DNA of 64,000 nt, from the NCBI GenBank assembly GCA_032622095.1, contig CP136061.1:98269345-98333344 (forward strand). The letters run 5' to 3'. Positions 20,531-31,782 of this stretch are shown in pieces (within the stretch, counting starts at the first letter, position 1; every line of letters begins with the position of its first letter). Below the pieces are notes generated by a model. It ran no database searches. It was not told the DNA's origin and was given only the letters and a program-made list of their open reading frames with translations. The DNA is from Siphonodentalium dalli (lineage: Eukaryota; Mollusca; Scaphopoda; Gadilida; Siphonodentaliidae). Made by a program: the position numbers and the translations under genes.

Positions 20531-22189
20531 TTTAAATGGAAGCCCTTTCATCGAAAATTGGGAAGCTTATCATTCTGTACATGTGTTCGAATTTTGACAC
20601 AGAACGGATCGACGATTACAACGCACTTCCTCCCAAAATTGTATATGTGATATTGGGAATATAATGGTGTGGTATAAAGATACATATGTGGCTCCAACCG
20701 AGTCAGCCATGGGGATCGGAAAGGGCACAACATTGACATTTGTGTCGTCGATTTCCAGCAATCGTATATATTTCCATCTCCTTTGCACAATGAATCTATG
20801 GTATGATACAAATTGCCAAGCTGATACATCGGAGTCAGGGATGGAGGTTGGGTAGGAGCACCACAATGATAAACACGTTTTTATCGTGGATTTCTTGCGA
20901 ACTTATATAACAACGTGTCGATGATATTAGAAACATAATGGTGTATTTTAAATTTAAAGAGGCACCATTCGGGTTATGACTGGGAGTAGGGGAAGAAGCA
21001 CCAAAAATTAGTGACATGATTGTTGGTTTAAAGTTCACAAATTTGTGGTGTCTAAGTCAGGAATGCGATGATTATCGCCTGCTGAGAACAATATGCGGGT
21101 CATATGACAAATAAATCGCATATACTTGCAATATTGTTGGATAATATTTTGACAAGATTTTCAATTAGTGTCATGCTTTCGACGTCTTGGAAATGTGTCT
21201 GCATATGGACGATGAGCCTAAGACGTGGTGCGTGGTAAGCGCTGCATTATAAAGAAAATTTATTTACGTCTTCTATATCGTCATCGGAACAGCATATATA
21301 GTCTATGTTCCGATACCGTCGGTGGTTTAGTGTGGCGTCCTTTTTAATAGCCAATGTATGATTACTTATTCGCAGTCTGGTAATATTATCCTATTTGCTA
21401 TTGGTGTTGTGTCAGGGCGCCATAAAAGCTAGAGATATGGCCAAATATTTGACATTGACGAATAAGGTAAAATTATTCAACCAAATTCTTACGTGCATCA
21501 AAATTTTATTATCTGATAAAAAGGTTCATTTTTAATACTGGAAAGTCCGGGCAACCCTGCAAGTAGATTGTGTGTCGGTAGCTTATAGTAGGGGCGCAAA
21601 TGTAAGGGGTGTCCAGAATAAGGTGATTTATGCGAATAGTATTTTGTTATTGGAAATTTATTCTAGTTTTTTGCGTGTGGCCAAGTTCACTTTGCTATGG
21701 CATTTCCAAATGTACCTACTCGATTTTTCAGGAATTTTTTGGACCGCATGTATTTATTTATTATCGACGTACTCGAAGATTGTATTCACAATGGCACGTC
21801 CACGTCCACTTCTTAGTGGCCGGAATTGATAGCTGACTTCAAACTAGATAGTAACCGTTAAAAAGTAATGAAACGTCATGTCAGCGTACGTCCAACGATG
21901 ACGAGTAATAAACATTCTCATCGATTCACCAAAATAAAGGTCTTTTGATTGCGCCCTACCGTTGAGATCTCGGATGTAATGTCACCCAAAAAACGATACC
22001 GGGTGTCTACGAACAATCGTGTTTCGTATAGCCACTTTGCGGATGGTTATTAAACTACGTATCTGAGCAAATATCATTGATATAGCTCACAACTGACCAT
22101 GCACCATACAAGAGAGTAGACTTGGCCAAATCATTGTCCAATATGGCCGCTAAAATAGCGTCCATATTTGAAATAATAATTATTTTCCC
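20531..22189. other. No gene; scattered short repeats
   Basis: Three more members of the AGTCAGG(G/A)ATG repeat occur at about 20700, 20834 and 21056. The rest is AT-rich, and no frame is supported. Confidence 0.4.
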
Positions 22190-22960
22190 CTGAATTTTGG
22201 CTAGATTGTATCCATGACAACTCAGCCACCCACTGTACGCATACTCACACAATCCGCCCATGATCAAACAGTTACTCATTGTATACATATACAACAACCA
22301 ATGACAACACAGCCATCGTAGATATGCTATCAACCAAACGACCGCTTATGACCATCCAGCGTTACTCCTGGTATGAATATGTGACTTAACAATCATGACC
22401 ATACAATCTTCCCATGTGCGCCTATATGCATTACACATAAGCATACATTCACTTCATAGTTATCCATAAATCCCACCCGTGACCATACAACCAACACGCG
22501 TATACATATACACCCACCCATGACAATAAGGTCACCAAAGGTACACGTGTACACCCACACATGCCCATACAATCACTCCATATGTACAAAAACAACACAC
22601 ATGTGGCCATGTAGGTATATGATGTAGCTACCCTGGATATTATTCGCATATACCACTTCAATGACCATAAAGCTACTCCCTGTATACATATTCATCTCAC
22701 AATGGACACACCGATTATGGCCATATAGCTACTAATTGTTTAACTATTCACATCATTCATGACCATACAATAAATCCCTGTATATACATATTCACCTCAC
22801 CTATGACCACACAATTACTCCTTGGCTGCCATTGTGAAATGTACCATGTATAGTGTTGATGAATTTTTATGCTAATGAGAGAGTAGCCACATAATATGGT
22901 CCATTCCAATTCCGTTTTGAAATTCTGCCCATTCCGTTCAAACACATATGTATATGTCAC
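22190..22960. repeat. Degenerate tandem repeat, ~50-65-bp period
   Basis: Repeated blocks of ATGACCATACAA, then (T)CACTCCCTG-like, then TATACATATTCACC. At least ten units are recognisable, heavily diverged. Open frames on the minus strand follow the repeat. Confidence 0.65.
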
Positions 22961-23396
22961 TCATACCACCAAGCATTCTTATGAAAGAAATCTAAGGAAG
23001 CCAACATTGACACCCGATGTCCACAACGTCACGGGTGGTACAATAAGTTGACACAAAGTGGATCACCACACCTTTTCCCGACGAGATATCGGCGTTAGGT
23101 GTGGGCTGTGATGATTTTACCTTCTATGCTGATTGCAGTGACACGTAGTGTGTAGCCTATGAAGATATCAACCAGGGTGACGATTTATCAGACGATGATC
23201 AGCAGCAGTTCTCAATTTCATGTGTTTCAACAATTAGAAACTAATGTACCAAATATTATGGCAAAGTTGTATTTTAATTTCAAATATGGAAGCCATTTTG
23301 GCGGACATCATGGATAATAAATGGCAAATTATCCTTTCATATGCTGTGCAAGGTCTTTGATGAGCGACATACTTTATATTTTCCCAAGTATATAGC
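22961..23396. other. No gene recognised; interrupted frame
   Basis: Positions 23059-23223 keep one frame with a single TAG that reads Asp/Gln-rich text (e.g. YEDINQGDDLSDDDQQQF). It may be a remnant of a transposase or host exon, but no family was recognised. Confidence 0.3.
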
Positions 23397-23906
23397 TTAA
23401 AGATACGGGCGGTGTTGGCGGTGGGTATGCTGTTAATATATCCAGCTCCGTCAAAAACCGCCATCAACAGAAATAGTAGTAAAATATAGACACACTTTCT
23501 TCTTATACCAATTAGAAATATGGCATAAACAGTATGTTGTTGTCAAATGTTTTTCCTTTGTTATGTAAACAAAAGCAAAAAACGTTACGGAACCTGGCTT
23601 TTGTTTAGATCCGGATATGGTAAACATAAAGAGCGTTTTTGCTACTGTTTTCCTGATATGGAAATAAAAACAAGCGTTTATATCATGTGTGTGTGATTAA
23701 CCAATAGCATTCCGCTGTGTTATGTAAACAGAAACTAAACTTATGTAACACGTGCAGGTTCGTGTTTACGTACACCATCGTACGTCTTGACGACACTATA
23801 CTATCTACGCGCTGATTATGTTTGACATATGAACAAAACTATATATATATTTTAATGTTCCTTCTATTGATGGCGATTTGAACAAATATGAATATTTCTT
23901 CAACTT
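23397..23906. mobile_element. Second copy of the TTAA element, right end damaged
   Basis: Starts TTAAAGATACGGGCGGTGTT and follows 15666-16167 along its length (GGCGGTGGGTAT, AAAAACCGCCA, TATGTAAACAAAAGCA). The right inverted terminus is missing. Confidence 0.7.
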
Positions 23907-24049
23907 TAATAACCATAATGCAATGTGTCTATACGAAATGCGCTTCTTTGTGGACACGCGGGTCGTTTTGAGGGAGGGTTAAGATTTTTTTATCAAACAA
24001 TCGATAATTTTGATCTAAAATAGTCGGAGAAATTTCTTATTTTGTGTGC

Positions 24050-25110
24050 AATAATACTAAGGTAAACATGATAAATCAAACATCTTAAACAGGTCTGGGT
24101 GAAGCAACAATATATCTATAATAGTCCGATAAATAAAAAATCTACTTTGTGATAAATCGCAAACCTTTGCGAATCGCAAACTACTTTGCGAGAAATATAT
24201 GCGATCTAGTGCAAAGGTTTTCGATTTGTCACAAAGGTTTGTGATTAATCGCAATGGTTTGTGATTTATCGCAGATATATATTTATGGGTTGGCACTAAT
24301 AGGCTTGAACCAAATGAACATAAATCAGACATATTCAGCAGGTCCGTGTGAACCACCAATCGATCTACAATAGCAAGGTCGGGCTAACATAGACAGATCG
24401 GTCTTTCACAGCCAGCATGCATATTGAATAAGGAGTAAACATTTGCGATAAATCTCAGACATCTTTAAGAACTCTCAATTAGCTACTTGGTGATTATATT
24501 TTGCGATTCATCGCAAATGTGTTTGCGATTTATCACAAAGGTTTGTGACTTATTGCAGACATATGTTTATGTGGCGGCACTAAAGGCTTGAAACGTATAA
24601 TCATTATAAATCAGACATCTTACACAGGTCTTGGCGAACCACTTACTAGTATCTATCTATAATAGTCTTCTCGGTCGACAATAGCCCGATCAGGTTAAAA
24701 TAGATCTACCATTCTTTCACAGCCAGCATGTGTCTGGGATATGGGGAGTTAGTTACTCAAAACGGTTCTACTATTATCTATCAACCAATACTTAACACAA
24801 ATTTAACTCTGATTTCTTTTGCAAGACACCGTATAATTATTCAGAAAATTAAAAATTAAAACAACTTTGCAATAAATCAAAAAAATATTTATTGGCAATA
24901 TATCACAAATGTTTGCGATTAATCGTAATGATTTGTTATCACAGATATATTGTTATACGTGGACGCTAATGGGCTTGGACCGTATAAACAGTATCAATTA
25001 GATATCTTAAACAGTCTGGGTGAACGACTTATCGATCTATAATAGACTAAAATAGACCGATCGGTATTTCACAACCAGCATGCATCTGGGATAAGGGGAG
25101 TCACTCTAGA
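24050..25110 (-). repeat. Multicopy TCGCAAACCTTTG repeat
   Basis: At least three successive inverse copies of the 10900-11240 repeat. Each has AACAGGTC(T)GGGTGAA, CGATCTATAATAG and a block of short GCGAT/ATCGC palindromes. Confidence 0.65.
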
Positions 25111-26487
25111 CTGTTCTATTGCTATCTTTCAACCAATACTTAAACAAATTTAATTCTGATTTCTTTTGCAAGATACCAAATAATTATTCACTGTGCATAT
25201 TCAAAATAAACTTACAAATATTCAAAGAAACAAATTCAAATTGTCAAGAAATTTAGAATCCCCTCTCTTACAACAGTTAGCACTGTGCCAGGAAAACCGA
25301 TAGGTCTATTTTAGCCCGACCAGGCTGTTATATTAATCTATGGTTCACTCAGACCTTTCTTATGATGCATAACAAATATCACGTAAATATTATGTAATTG
25401 TCGTAGTTCGTAGTTCGCACGCTGCATTATGTGAATAAAGCCAAATTATGTTTCATAACCTGTTGTACAGTACGTAAATAGTATGCGATAAGCAAAATAT
25501 TCAACAATGGGAATACCCCACTAATGAACTTTGGTTAATTAAAACTGACAGCATGTTGTTTGCAAAATACCGTCATAGCACCGCAAGCTTTTGGTGTTGA
25601 ATGGGTCACTGGCATCACTCGCCCAAAAAATATCTCCACGGTGTTGAATGTTTTGCTTATCGTACACCTCCTAAATGTTGTATTGGTATATGAACTAACG
25701 CTCAGCTCATACTAAGAGAGTTTAATGTACAAAATGTATGATCAAGTTTGCCGTTAGTATTACGTCCATATACAAAACCTAACGATTCTCAATACCCAAC
25801 GATTTGGAATTGAGACAGGTATTGTTCCTCTGAAGTACCTACACGGATTGTTATATCTAACAGGGTACAATAATTATGATAGTGATAACTCGAAATTTCA
25901 CCAGGGAATAGCGTATTATAAATAAATCGCCACAATATATGCCCTTTTTCGTTGTGAATGTCACGACCTATATATCATTATTATGATCATCATCATCATG
26001 TTCTACAGCACAAGTCTATGAAGACAACAATTACATATTATGCTAGATATGGCAGGGTAGCAACACATATAGCGTTATTACGTTTTCAGATGTTTGCGGC
26101 TTTTGACAATGAACCAGTCTATTCAACAAGAGACATTGAGTTCGCGCAAACAAACAGACACGAGAGTCACAAAACCAATGACAGACGACAGCTAGCATTT
26201 ATATCAACGATAATTAATCATGAAAATGTAATTTTACTTCCACGAATAGTTGTCGAATTTCTCGCGATAGACTGGTACTTGTGGCATAGCACGCGATGGT
26301 GGTGACACATTTTATTGTAATTTCCAAAATCATGCAGTGAAAAAGTAAATGAACACAAAATTATGTATGCGCACGACGAACTGCTTGTGAATTGAAAATG
26401 TGATGTAGTACACTCAACACCACGTAGTACATGTATGCGTGCCCCTCGATAATTTATAATTTGAGTTTGTAGATTGCAGGTCCAAAA
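25111..26487. other. Upstream region of the PAN/lectin gene; no exon recognised
   Basis: AT-rich. The frame 25958-26305 has no recognised motif. Just before the PAN exon, TTTATAATTTG (26452-26462) could be a TATA element about 30 bases ahead of a short leader. Confidence 0.35.
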
Positions 26488-27067
26488 ATGACTTTATTTT
26501 TGCAAGTGATGGTGGCTCTAATGTCTTTGGCGTGTGTCGTGAATGGCAAATCGACAGTTTTCCTTGAAACGCAGCAACGGGCTATCAGAACAACAGACGA
26601 GGGATTTATCCAATCTATCCAAGCTCACAGCTCCTTGAAATGCGGCCGGCGATGCTCGGCATTAGACGTATGTCTGTCAGCGTCGTTCAGTAGAGCGACG
26701 GGCGAGTGTCGGTTGTCGTCACACTGGTACGAAGACCCGGGCGGCCAGACAGATAATGACCCAGAAATTGACTTCATGCAGAAGTTGAGATCCACCACCG
26801 CGATGACAACCACAACAGCGACAACGGCAAGCGCCACCACCACCACGACAACAACAACAACCACAACCACAACTGCAACAACTGCAACAACAACAACAAC
26901 AACTGCAACAGCAACAACAACAACAACAACTGCAACAACAACAACCACAACTGCAACAACAACAACCACAACGGCAACAACAACAACAACAACCACAACT
27001 GCAACAACAACAACAACCACCACAACGGCAACAACAACCACAACCACAACTGCAACAACGACTCCAG
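26488..27067 (+). CDS. Exon 1: signal peptide, PAN/apple domain and Thr-rich mucin tract
   Basis: ATG opens a hydrophobic signal peptide (MTLFLQVMVALMSLACVVNG, cleavage likely near residue 20). A PAN/apple-like domain follows, with Cys spacing SLKCGRRCSALDVCLSASF and TGECRLSSHW (residues ~53-83). An acidic linker leads into about 75 residues of almost pure Thr/Ala encoded by ACN triplets, a probable O-glycosylated stalk. The frame must leave the exon at CAG|GTACC (27067/27068, phase 1), because beyond it the text is hydrophobic intron-like sequence. PAN domains bind proteins or sugars, so the product is probably a secreted adhesion or recognition protein. Candidate continuations in matching phase are the exons at 27994 and 31067. 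No database search was done. Confidence 0.62.
26829..27060. repeat. (ACA/ACC/GCA)n coding microsatellite
   Basis: A trinucleotide array encoding the Thr/Ala stalk. It is length-unstable by nature. Poly-Val, poly-Leu and poly-Cys frames on the minus strand are its shadows. Confidence 0.85.
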
Positions 27068-27105
27068 GTACCGTAGATATACCAAGACGTAGTATTGATT
27101 CTTAC

Positions 27106-27288
27106 CTGATTTTGATCAAATCCATTGATTTTGAGCCAATTATTCTGGTTTTGATCAATAACATTCGTTGTGAGCCAACCATTCTGATTTTGATCAATTT
27201 CATCTTGGTTTTGAATCGGCGTTATTTGCGTTTGAACATACCCTTCTTCTCCCTTTGGGACTTCAATAGATGTTTCTTTCGTATCCAT
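27106..27288 (-). CDS. Candidate antisense exon, Gln/Asn-rich N-terminus
   Basis: The minus strand opens with ATG at 27288 and runs exactly 61 codons to a perfect donor, CAG|GTAAGAAT, at 27106/27105 (phase 0). The product is hydrophilic (MDTKETSIEVPKGEEGYVQT...) and contains a 13-residue repeat, DQNQNGWLTTNVI then DQNQNNWLKINGF. Frame, start and donor all fit a real first exon lying inside the intron of the PAN gene on the other strand. No following exon was found at lower coordinates and no family is recognised. Confidence 0.38.
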
Positions 27289-27514
27289 ATATATTGTATA
27301 ATTAATTTTATTGAGCCTATCATGGGAATTTGCGTAATATCTTATCCGTTATGTAACAACCTGTCCACACTCTCTTTCTTAATTGGGCACCCTGTTGCTT
27401 TATCGCTACGATTTATTTGCGATGGTCAAATAACCCACATGAGGCTCATTTGAAGTATTGCACAATAAGCGGACTGTTGGATGGAAGTTGTGGGACGATA
27501 CATTTCGGTAAGTC

Positions 27515-27715
27515 GTTTCTTTGTCTTATTTTCATAATCTACCATCATACTTAAAGCGCCCTCTATAATTTGCAAACTTCAAATTTATTTTGTTAATTCC
27601 ACTTATTCCACGCCATGGCCATTTCCGATTTACAAGATAAATTTCGGGAAGTTAATTGTCTTATATTCATAGTATACCATCATACTTAAAGCGCCCTCTA
27701 TAATTTACACAATGT
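27515..27715. repeat. Two direct ~40-bp repeats
   Basis: CATCATACTTAAAGCGCCCT, with TCTATAATTT following, occurs at about 27542 and 27678, within the intron. Confidence 0.7.
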
Positions 27716-27993
27716 GAGTACACCATAAAGTAAGCAGACATACGCGCAATTCACTCGAAGGGCTTGAACATTCATATCCCATTAGTTTACATGTAATATA
27801 TGTGCAAGGATCTACAGAAAATCTGTTATCGGAAATTTTCTTTGAAGTGAAGTTCAAAACAACAAGGCAAGTGAAAACAGTCACTTAAAAATGCATGATA
27901 TATACACATATTGCGAACCTGATGTATTATATTAATTTTATTAATGCCGAATGAATTAAAATTTATCAGAACTTATAGTATCATCCTTTTCAG

Positions 27994-28160
27994 ATGCGTG
28001 CATGGTTCATAGATGTCAACCTGACGGATGGGCGGATATTTCCTTCGTGTGTAACATAATCCGTCACATACACGGAACCGATCGGCTGGAAATGGGAACT
28101 TTCGCCGAAGAAACAAAGCGACTAAGTCCATGTTGCCCATACGTGTATAAGTGCGCTTAA
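27994..28160 (+). CDS. Candidate last exon with Cys-rich C-terminus (type 1)
   Basis: After a pyrimidine-rich acceptor (TCATCCTTTTCAG) the exon begins with two bases that complete a codon in the phase left by exon 1 (phase 1). It reads 54 codons (ACMVHRCQPDGWADISFVCN...) ending RLSPCCPYVYKCA and a TAA at 28158. The Cys-rich text and exact phase match support splicing to the PAN/Thr exon, giving a short secreted isoform. The ending resembles that of 31441-31581 (P-x-C...YKC-x-stop). It may be a small lectin-like fold, but no family is assigned. Confidence 0.45.
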
Positions 28161-28222
28161 TATTATAATTACATGTATGTTAAAAGCAACCGAAGACAAA
28201 CGAGGGTGCCAAAATACAAGGA

Positions 28223-28440
28223 TGACGCTGATATTACACAGGAGATTTTATAAGAAGCAAAGAGATAACGCTATTAATGGCAGGTTCGATGTTTATTTAG
28301 GACACAATTGTTCCGATATGGATAATTCTACATGTACACAAGAGGAAATAGCACGATATTCACCATGCAGGGATGCCAAACGACACTTCTTGTTACTGAT
28401 CTACACCGTTATATATATGCCGGCTACCAGCACAGGGAAT
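28223..28440 (+). CDS. Possible SUEL/galactose-lectin-like fragment
   Basis: The open text VYLGHNCSDMDNSTC, ARYSPCRDAKRHFLLLIYTV has the spacing of the second half of a SUEL (sea-urchin egg lectin) domain: C-x(5-7)-C-x(10)-PC, then a basic-aromatic-hydrophobic strand ending in Tyr. A canonical N-terminal half (CPxGxxIxIxxAxYGR) is not directly upstream, and exon borders are not clear. It is weakly supported. Confidence 0.28.
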
Positions 28441-28662
28441 CAATATGGACATCCATATACATCGTATAAGCACTCGAATTTCATGTATTGATATTTATAC
28501 TATTAGCACACATCTATTTTTTTCCATTACTTGTTTGCATTTTTATTACAAACACAATTAAATATATACGTGCTTTATTCACTTGGTAATGTTCATTTCG
28601 ATAGAAGTAAATTTGATACGAATATACTGGACTGAACAATGCACGGGAAAGTGCGCTCATTT

Positions 28663-28848
28663 TGTCACAGATATGGAACCCACTTGGTTTTGTTCAAAAC
28701 CAAATCATCAAAATAAATTTTGGTTTTGTGTATTTTGTCACAGATATGGAACCCAATTGGTTTTGATTAAAACCAAATCATTAAAACAAATTTTTGTTTT
28801 GAGAATTTTGTCACAGATATGGAACCCATTTGGTTTTGATCAAACCAA
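28663..28848. repeat. ~73-bp tandem repeat, about 2.6 units
   Basis: Units begin GTCACAGATATGGAACCCA and contain TTGGTTTTGATCAAAACCAA-like palindromes. Starts are near 28665, 28738 and 28810. Confidence 0.75.
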
Positions 28849-28849
28849 C

Positions 28850-29010
28850 TTACGTTGGTCATGCTTCTTACCCAACGGAGAGGAGATCCGCAGTGGATAT
28901 GGGACAACAATACTGCCTATACAGGAGAACGTAACATATGTGTGCGTCCTTTTGTATGTTGAACATCTCCTACCTATTCTCGGCTGTTCAGAATATGTTT
29001 GTTAGTCCAC
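28850..29010 (+). CDS. Possible lectin-like exon fragment
   Basis: The frame reading LRWSCFLPNGEEIRSGYGTT and PIQENVTYVC resembles the first half of a SUEL domain (Cys, NGExI, then YGxT, then Cys). Splice sites could not be fixed. It is reported because it sits in the same strand and neighbourhood as the PAN and lectin exons. Confidence 0.25.
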
Positions 29011-29316
29011 GTGTCCAGCGAATTTCACTGGACCCAACATATCAATGTTCTGTGTTTAAAATACATTCATACCGACGACTATTCCGAATTAATGGAATCA
29101 TTGTAGCCACGAACTACATGGGACATACACACATATATACATTTTTACAAAAACGCCAAAGCATTACGATGGGCAGTGGGTAATATCAGCATTATATATG
29201 ATATGCATTCTTAATACACAGAAGGGCGACTAAGTCGTTCAGGGGAGTTGAACTCCTATATGGTCAAATCCGAGTCCAAGGTTGAAATATGATAGCCACG
29301 TCTCGGTAAATGCAAG

Positions 29317-29421
29317 TATATCATAACTTATTACATTCGGCTCTGGCAATAAACGTTGATAATCGATAGTATATCATAATTTATTACATTCGGCTCTGGC
29401 AATAAACGTTGATAATCGATA
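29317..29421. repeat. Perfect-looking 52-bp tandem duplication
   Basis: Two adjacent copies of a unit starting GTATATCATAA and containing CATTCGGCTCTGGCAATAAA, differing at about one base. Confidence 0.85.
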
Positions 29422-29734
29422 GTGTGAGCGCGCTTGGTCAAGTGCTGGGCGAACGCTGTTAGATTGCATTAATAGACTTTTCATTATTTCATAAATTGCA
29501 CGACATTGTAACATAGTAACGGCATAACAAAGTTACTCTGCCTCTGCTAACTATTTTCACCAGTTCAAAAGAGCGTTCTAAAAACCAAAAACAAACAGTT
29601 GAATAGTACAGTGAACAAAGACGCTTGGATGCAGCGGATGAGTTATTTTATCCCACACCAATAAATGAGCTTTCCATAATAAGGCTCTATTACATGAAAT
29701 CCATAGTATATAATTAAAAAAACAATAACATATA

Positions 29735-30535
29735 GAGGATCTCACATGAGTTTCTATTTTATACGGAATTTATCAACCGAGTTCACTAAATTCGATTTGA
29801 GCCGAGGTTTACCGAGGCTCAAATAGAATTTAGTGGACGAGGTTGATAAATTACGTATAAAATAGGACGAGTGTGAGATACTTTTTATCACATGATCAAA
29901 TAAACGCGAAGCAATGAGAAATATCCATCGAAAACAACGATAAAAACCGCAGCGATCGCAAGTCATTTGAAGAACGATGTGACGTCATCGCACGCGCTGA
30001 TATTAAACGTGTCTCTTATCGATAATTATGAAACTGCTTTTATGGGCAAATTATGTGATAAAATTATTTCCGTATCTCTCACTAGTTACGCATCAATTGG
30101 CATCGCGCCAACAAAACCAGCTCGCGTGTTTAAATTAATTGAGACATATTAATACTATTTCGAAAAGACACGCGTGACACCAACACCAGACAATCTAAAA
30201 TTATTGCTTTGTTGCACTAGCGAAAATAGACGCACATAGAAAGAGGCAAATCGAGGGACTATATTTCCATCGCCATGCATTCACAGAGCGCGCAATATTG
30301 TCGAAGATGACCGTGAAGCGTCTCAGCCAACGCAGTACATGAATGCATTTTGCAGCTTCTTTTAAGGTTTTGATTTGTTAAAAAGGCATAAAGCACTTGG
30401 TGTGTTCATGTGATACACAAGATCTTCAACTTGTTATATTGGGATATAAGATTTTATGACACTCGTTCGATGAATTTGATTTCGACTCATTGTGAATCAA
30501 ATTTGTCAAACTCGTGATAGATGTAGCTCAGACTT
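29735..30535 (+). mobile_element. Hairpin-ended repeat element (GAGGATCTC family)
   Basis: The left end is a long hairpin (29739-29880; arms CTATTTTATACGGAATTTAT and its complement, loop near AGGTTTACC). The right end is a shorter hairpin around GATTTCGACTCATTGTGAATC (30470-30510). The core shares AGGCAAAT...GGGGACTATATTT and GCGCGCAATAT with 42480, 54690 and, inverted, 35405. No protein was found. Confidence 0.6.
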
Positions 30536-31066
30536 ACACGCAAATTTAGTAACGTAGTGGATTCTACAACATTTTATTTTGTTGCGGTGTCACAAAGTCT
30601 CTTCCATGATCCCTCTATTTATGTCCTAATTGATTTGGTAGGTGAATTATTGGATCAAATTTAACAACATATTCCATATACTGAGGGTCGTTTGTGGAGA
30701 TTTATAGAAAATTGACTTTGTTGCAAATTTAAACCACCGTCTTGGTGGATATCTTTCCAATAATTGTCACCAATTGCGCCAAAAATATACACATTTGATC
30801 CTGAAAACGTTTTACCGCTCCATGTGGATATATATTTTGTCTTGTGAAACGTTTTGTCATTTTGACCAACATCTTTGCTTTATCACCGGAATCCTCAGAG
30901 AGGAAAACTTTTTATCCGAAAACAGGCAATAACCAAATATCTGGATTTGGCAGCCGGACTACATCGTGTACATGAACACATTATGTTTTATTTATACATA
31001 TATTAAAACTGTATTAGCATGTAACTGTGCGAATTTCTGATCACTATCGTATATTATATCAATCAG
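30536..31066. other. Intron sequence; no gene recognised
   Basis: AT-rich. Ends in the acceptor ATATTATATCAATCAG of the next exon. Confidence 0.4.
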
Positions 31067-31267
31067 CTTGCTCCAGCTTTCCCGGCTTCAACATGATCAT
31101 GCTCGGAGGGAAGTCAGTCTGCATCAGTCATTATACATCACCAACACGCGATCGCAACACAGCAGTGAAATTTTGTGCAACAATGGGTGCCAACTTGTTC
31201 AAGGTGGAATCTGGGAGCATGCGAGATGATCTACAAACATGGCTGGCGTCTATAGCTCAAACATCAG
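31067..31267 (+). CDS. C-type lectin domain, N-terminal half (symmetric phase-1 exon)
   Basis: The exon follows CAG at 31064-31066 and ends at CAG|GTTTGT (31267/31268). It reads TCSSFPGFNMIMLGGKSVC-type text (first residue set by splicing) then RNTAVKFCATMGANLFKVES and DDLQTWLASIAQTS. This is the standard first half of a C-type lectin fold: Cys-x-x-[FG]-F, then Cys in strand 1', then C-x-x-[LM]-G-A-x-L after the first helix. Both ends are phase 1, matching the PAN/Thr exon upstream and the CTLD C-terminal exons at 40452 and 53814. The role would be extracellular ligand recognition. The ~9.2-kb intron to the nearest matching exon is long but filled with mobile elements. Confidence 0.65.
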
Positions 31268-31440
31268 GTTTGTTCGCCTGCTACATTATCATCATACTTA
31301 TGTCCAGCACATTCGTCTTCATAGTGGTTCCAAGCCCTCTACAATATCTCAAACAAGGTACTCGTAGTACATTCAGGCTGTGGATAAGTCCCCGATAAAA
31401 TGTACACGTATAGCGCATCCGGTCGTCTTTCGGTTCTCAG

Positions 31441-31581
31441 AAAACACAGAGTTCTGATCCACGCAAAGGAAGGGCAATCTGGATCGTAGATCGTGAGGAG
31501 TTTGTCGGTTGCTTGCCGGAAGCCGGTTGCTCGAACCTACTTGTACCCCTGTGTAGTGAAGTTATTTACAAATGTCATTAA
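31441..31581 (+). CDS. Candidate last exon with Cys-rich C-terminus (type 2)
   Basis: Follows a good acceptor (TCTTTCGGTTCTCAG). It reads 46 codons, including RKGRAIWIVDREEFVGCLPE and AGCSNLLVPLCSEVIYKCH, to TAA at 31579. The end, L-x-P-x-C-x-x-V-[IY]-Y-K-C-x-stop, parallels the exon at 27994. It starts in phase 0 with this acceptor, which does not match the phase-1 lectin exon. It may therefore belong to another splice form, use another acceptor, or be a remnant. Confidence 0.35.
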   Translation, partial: KTQSSDPRKGRAIWIVDREEFVGCLPEAGCSNLLVPLCSEVIYKCH

Positions 31582-31782
31582 CCTTTGTGATTCCTCCACA
31601 CATAAATCTGACAACATCGTAATATCATCAGGTGGTCATCAGCGGCTCAAACGACACTCACAATAAAGAAACATAACAGCACTGGCGCACCATTATTACA
31701 ATCCCTTTAAGTTATTCTATTGAACGTGTTAACGTTTGTGATGCCACCTCGCACAGACCGATACGGATTGCATTGATTACTG

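Noticed and set aside
23059-23223. Stop-interrupted Asp/Gln-rich frame resembling a protein remnant
   Set aside because: Too short and broken by TAG; no family recognised and no splice sites seen.
26625-27288. Poly-Val, poly-Leu and poly-Cys ORFs on the minus strand
   Set aside because: Shadows of the ACN array that encodes the Thr-rich stalk; only the separate 61-codon exon at 27106-27288 has independent support.
29221-29290. Possible tRNA or SINE B box (GGAGTTCAACTCC, minus strand)
   Set aside because: No acceptable A box at the right distance and no cloverleaf.
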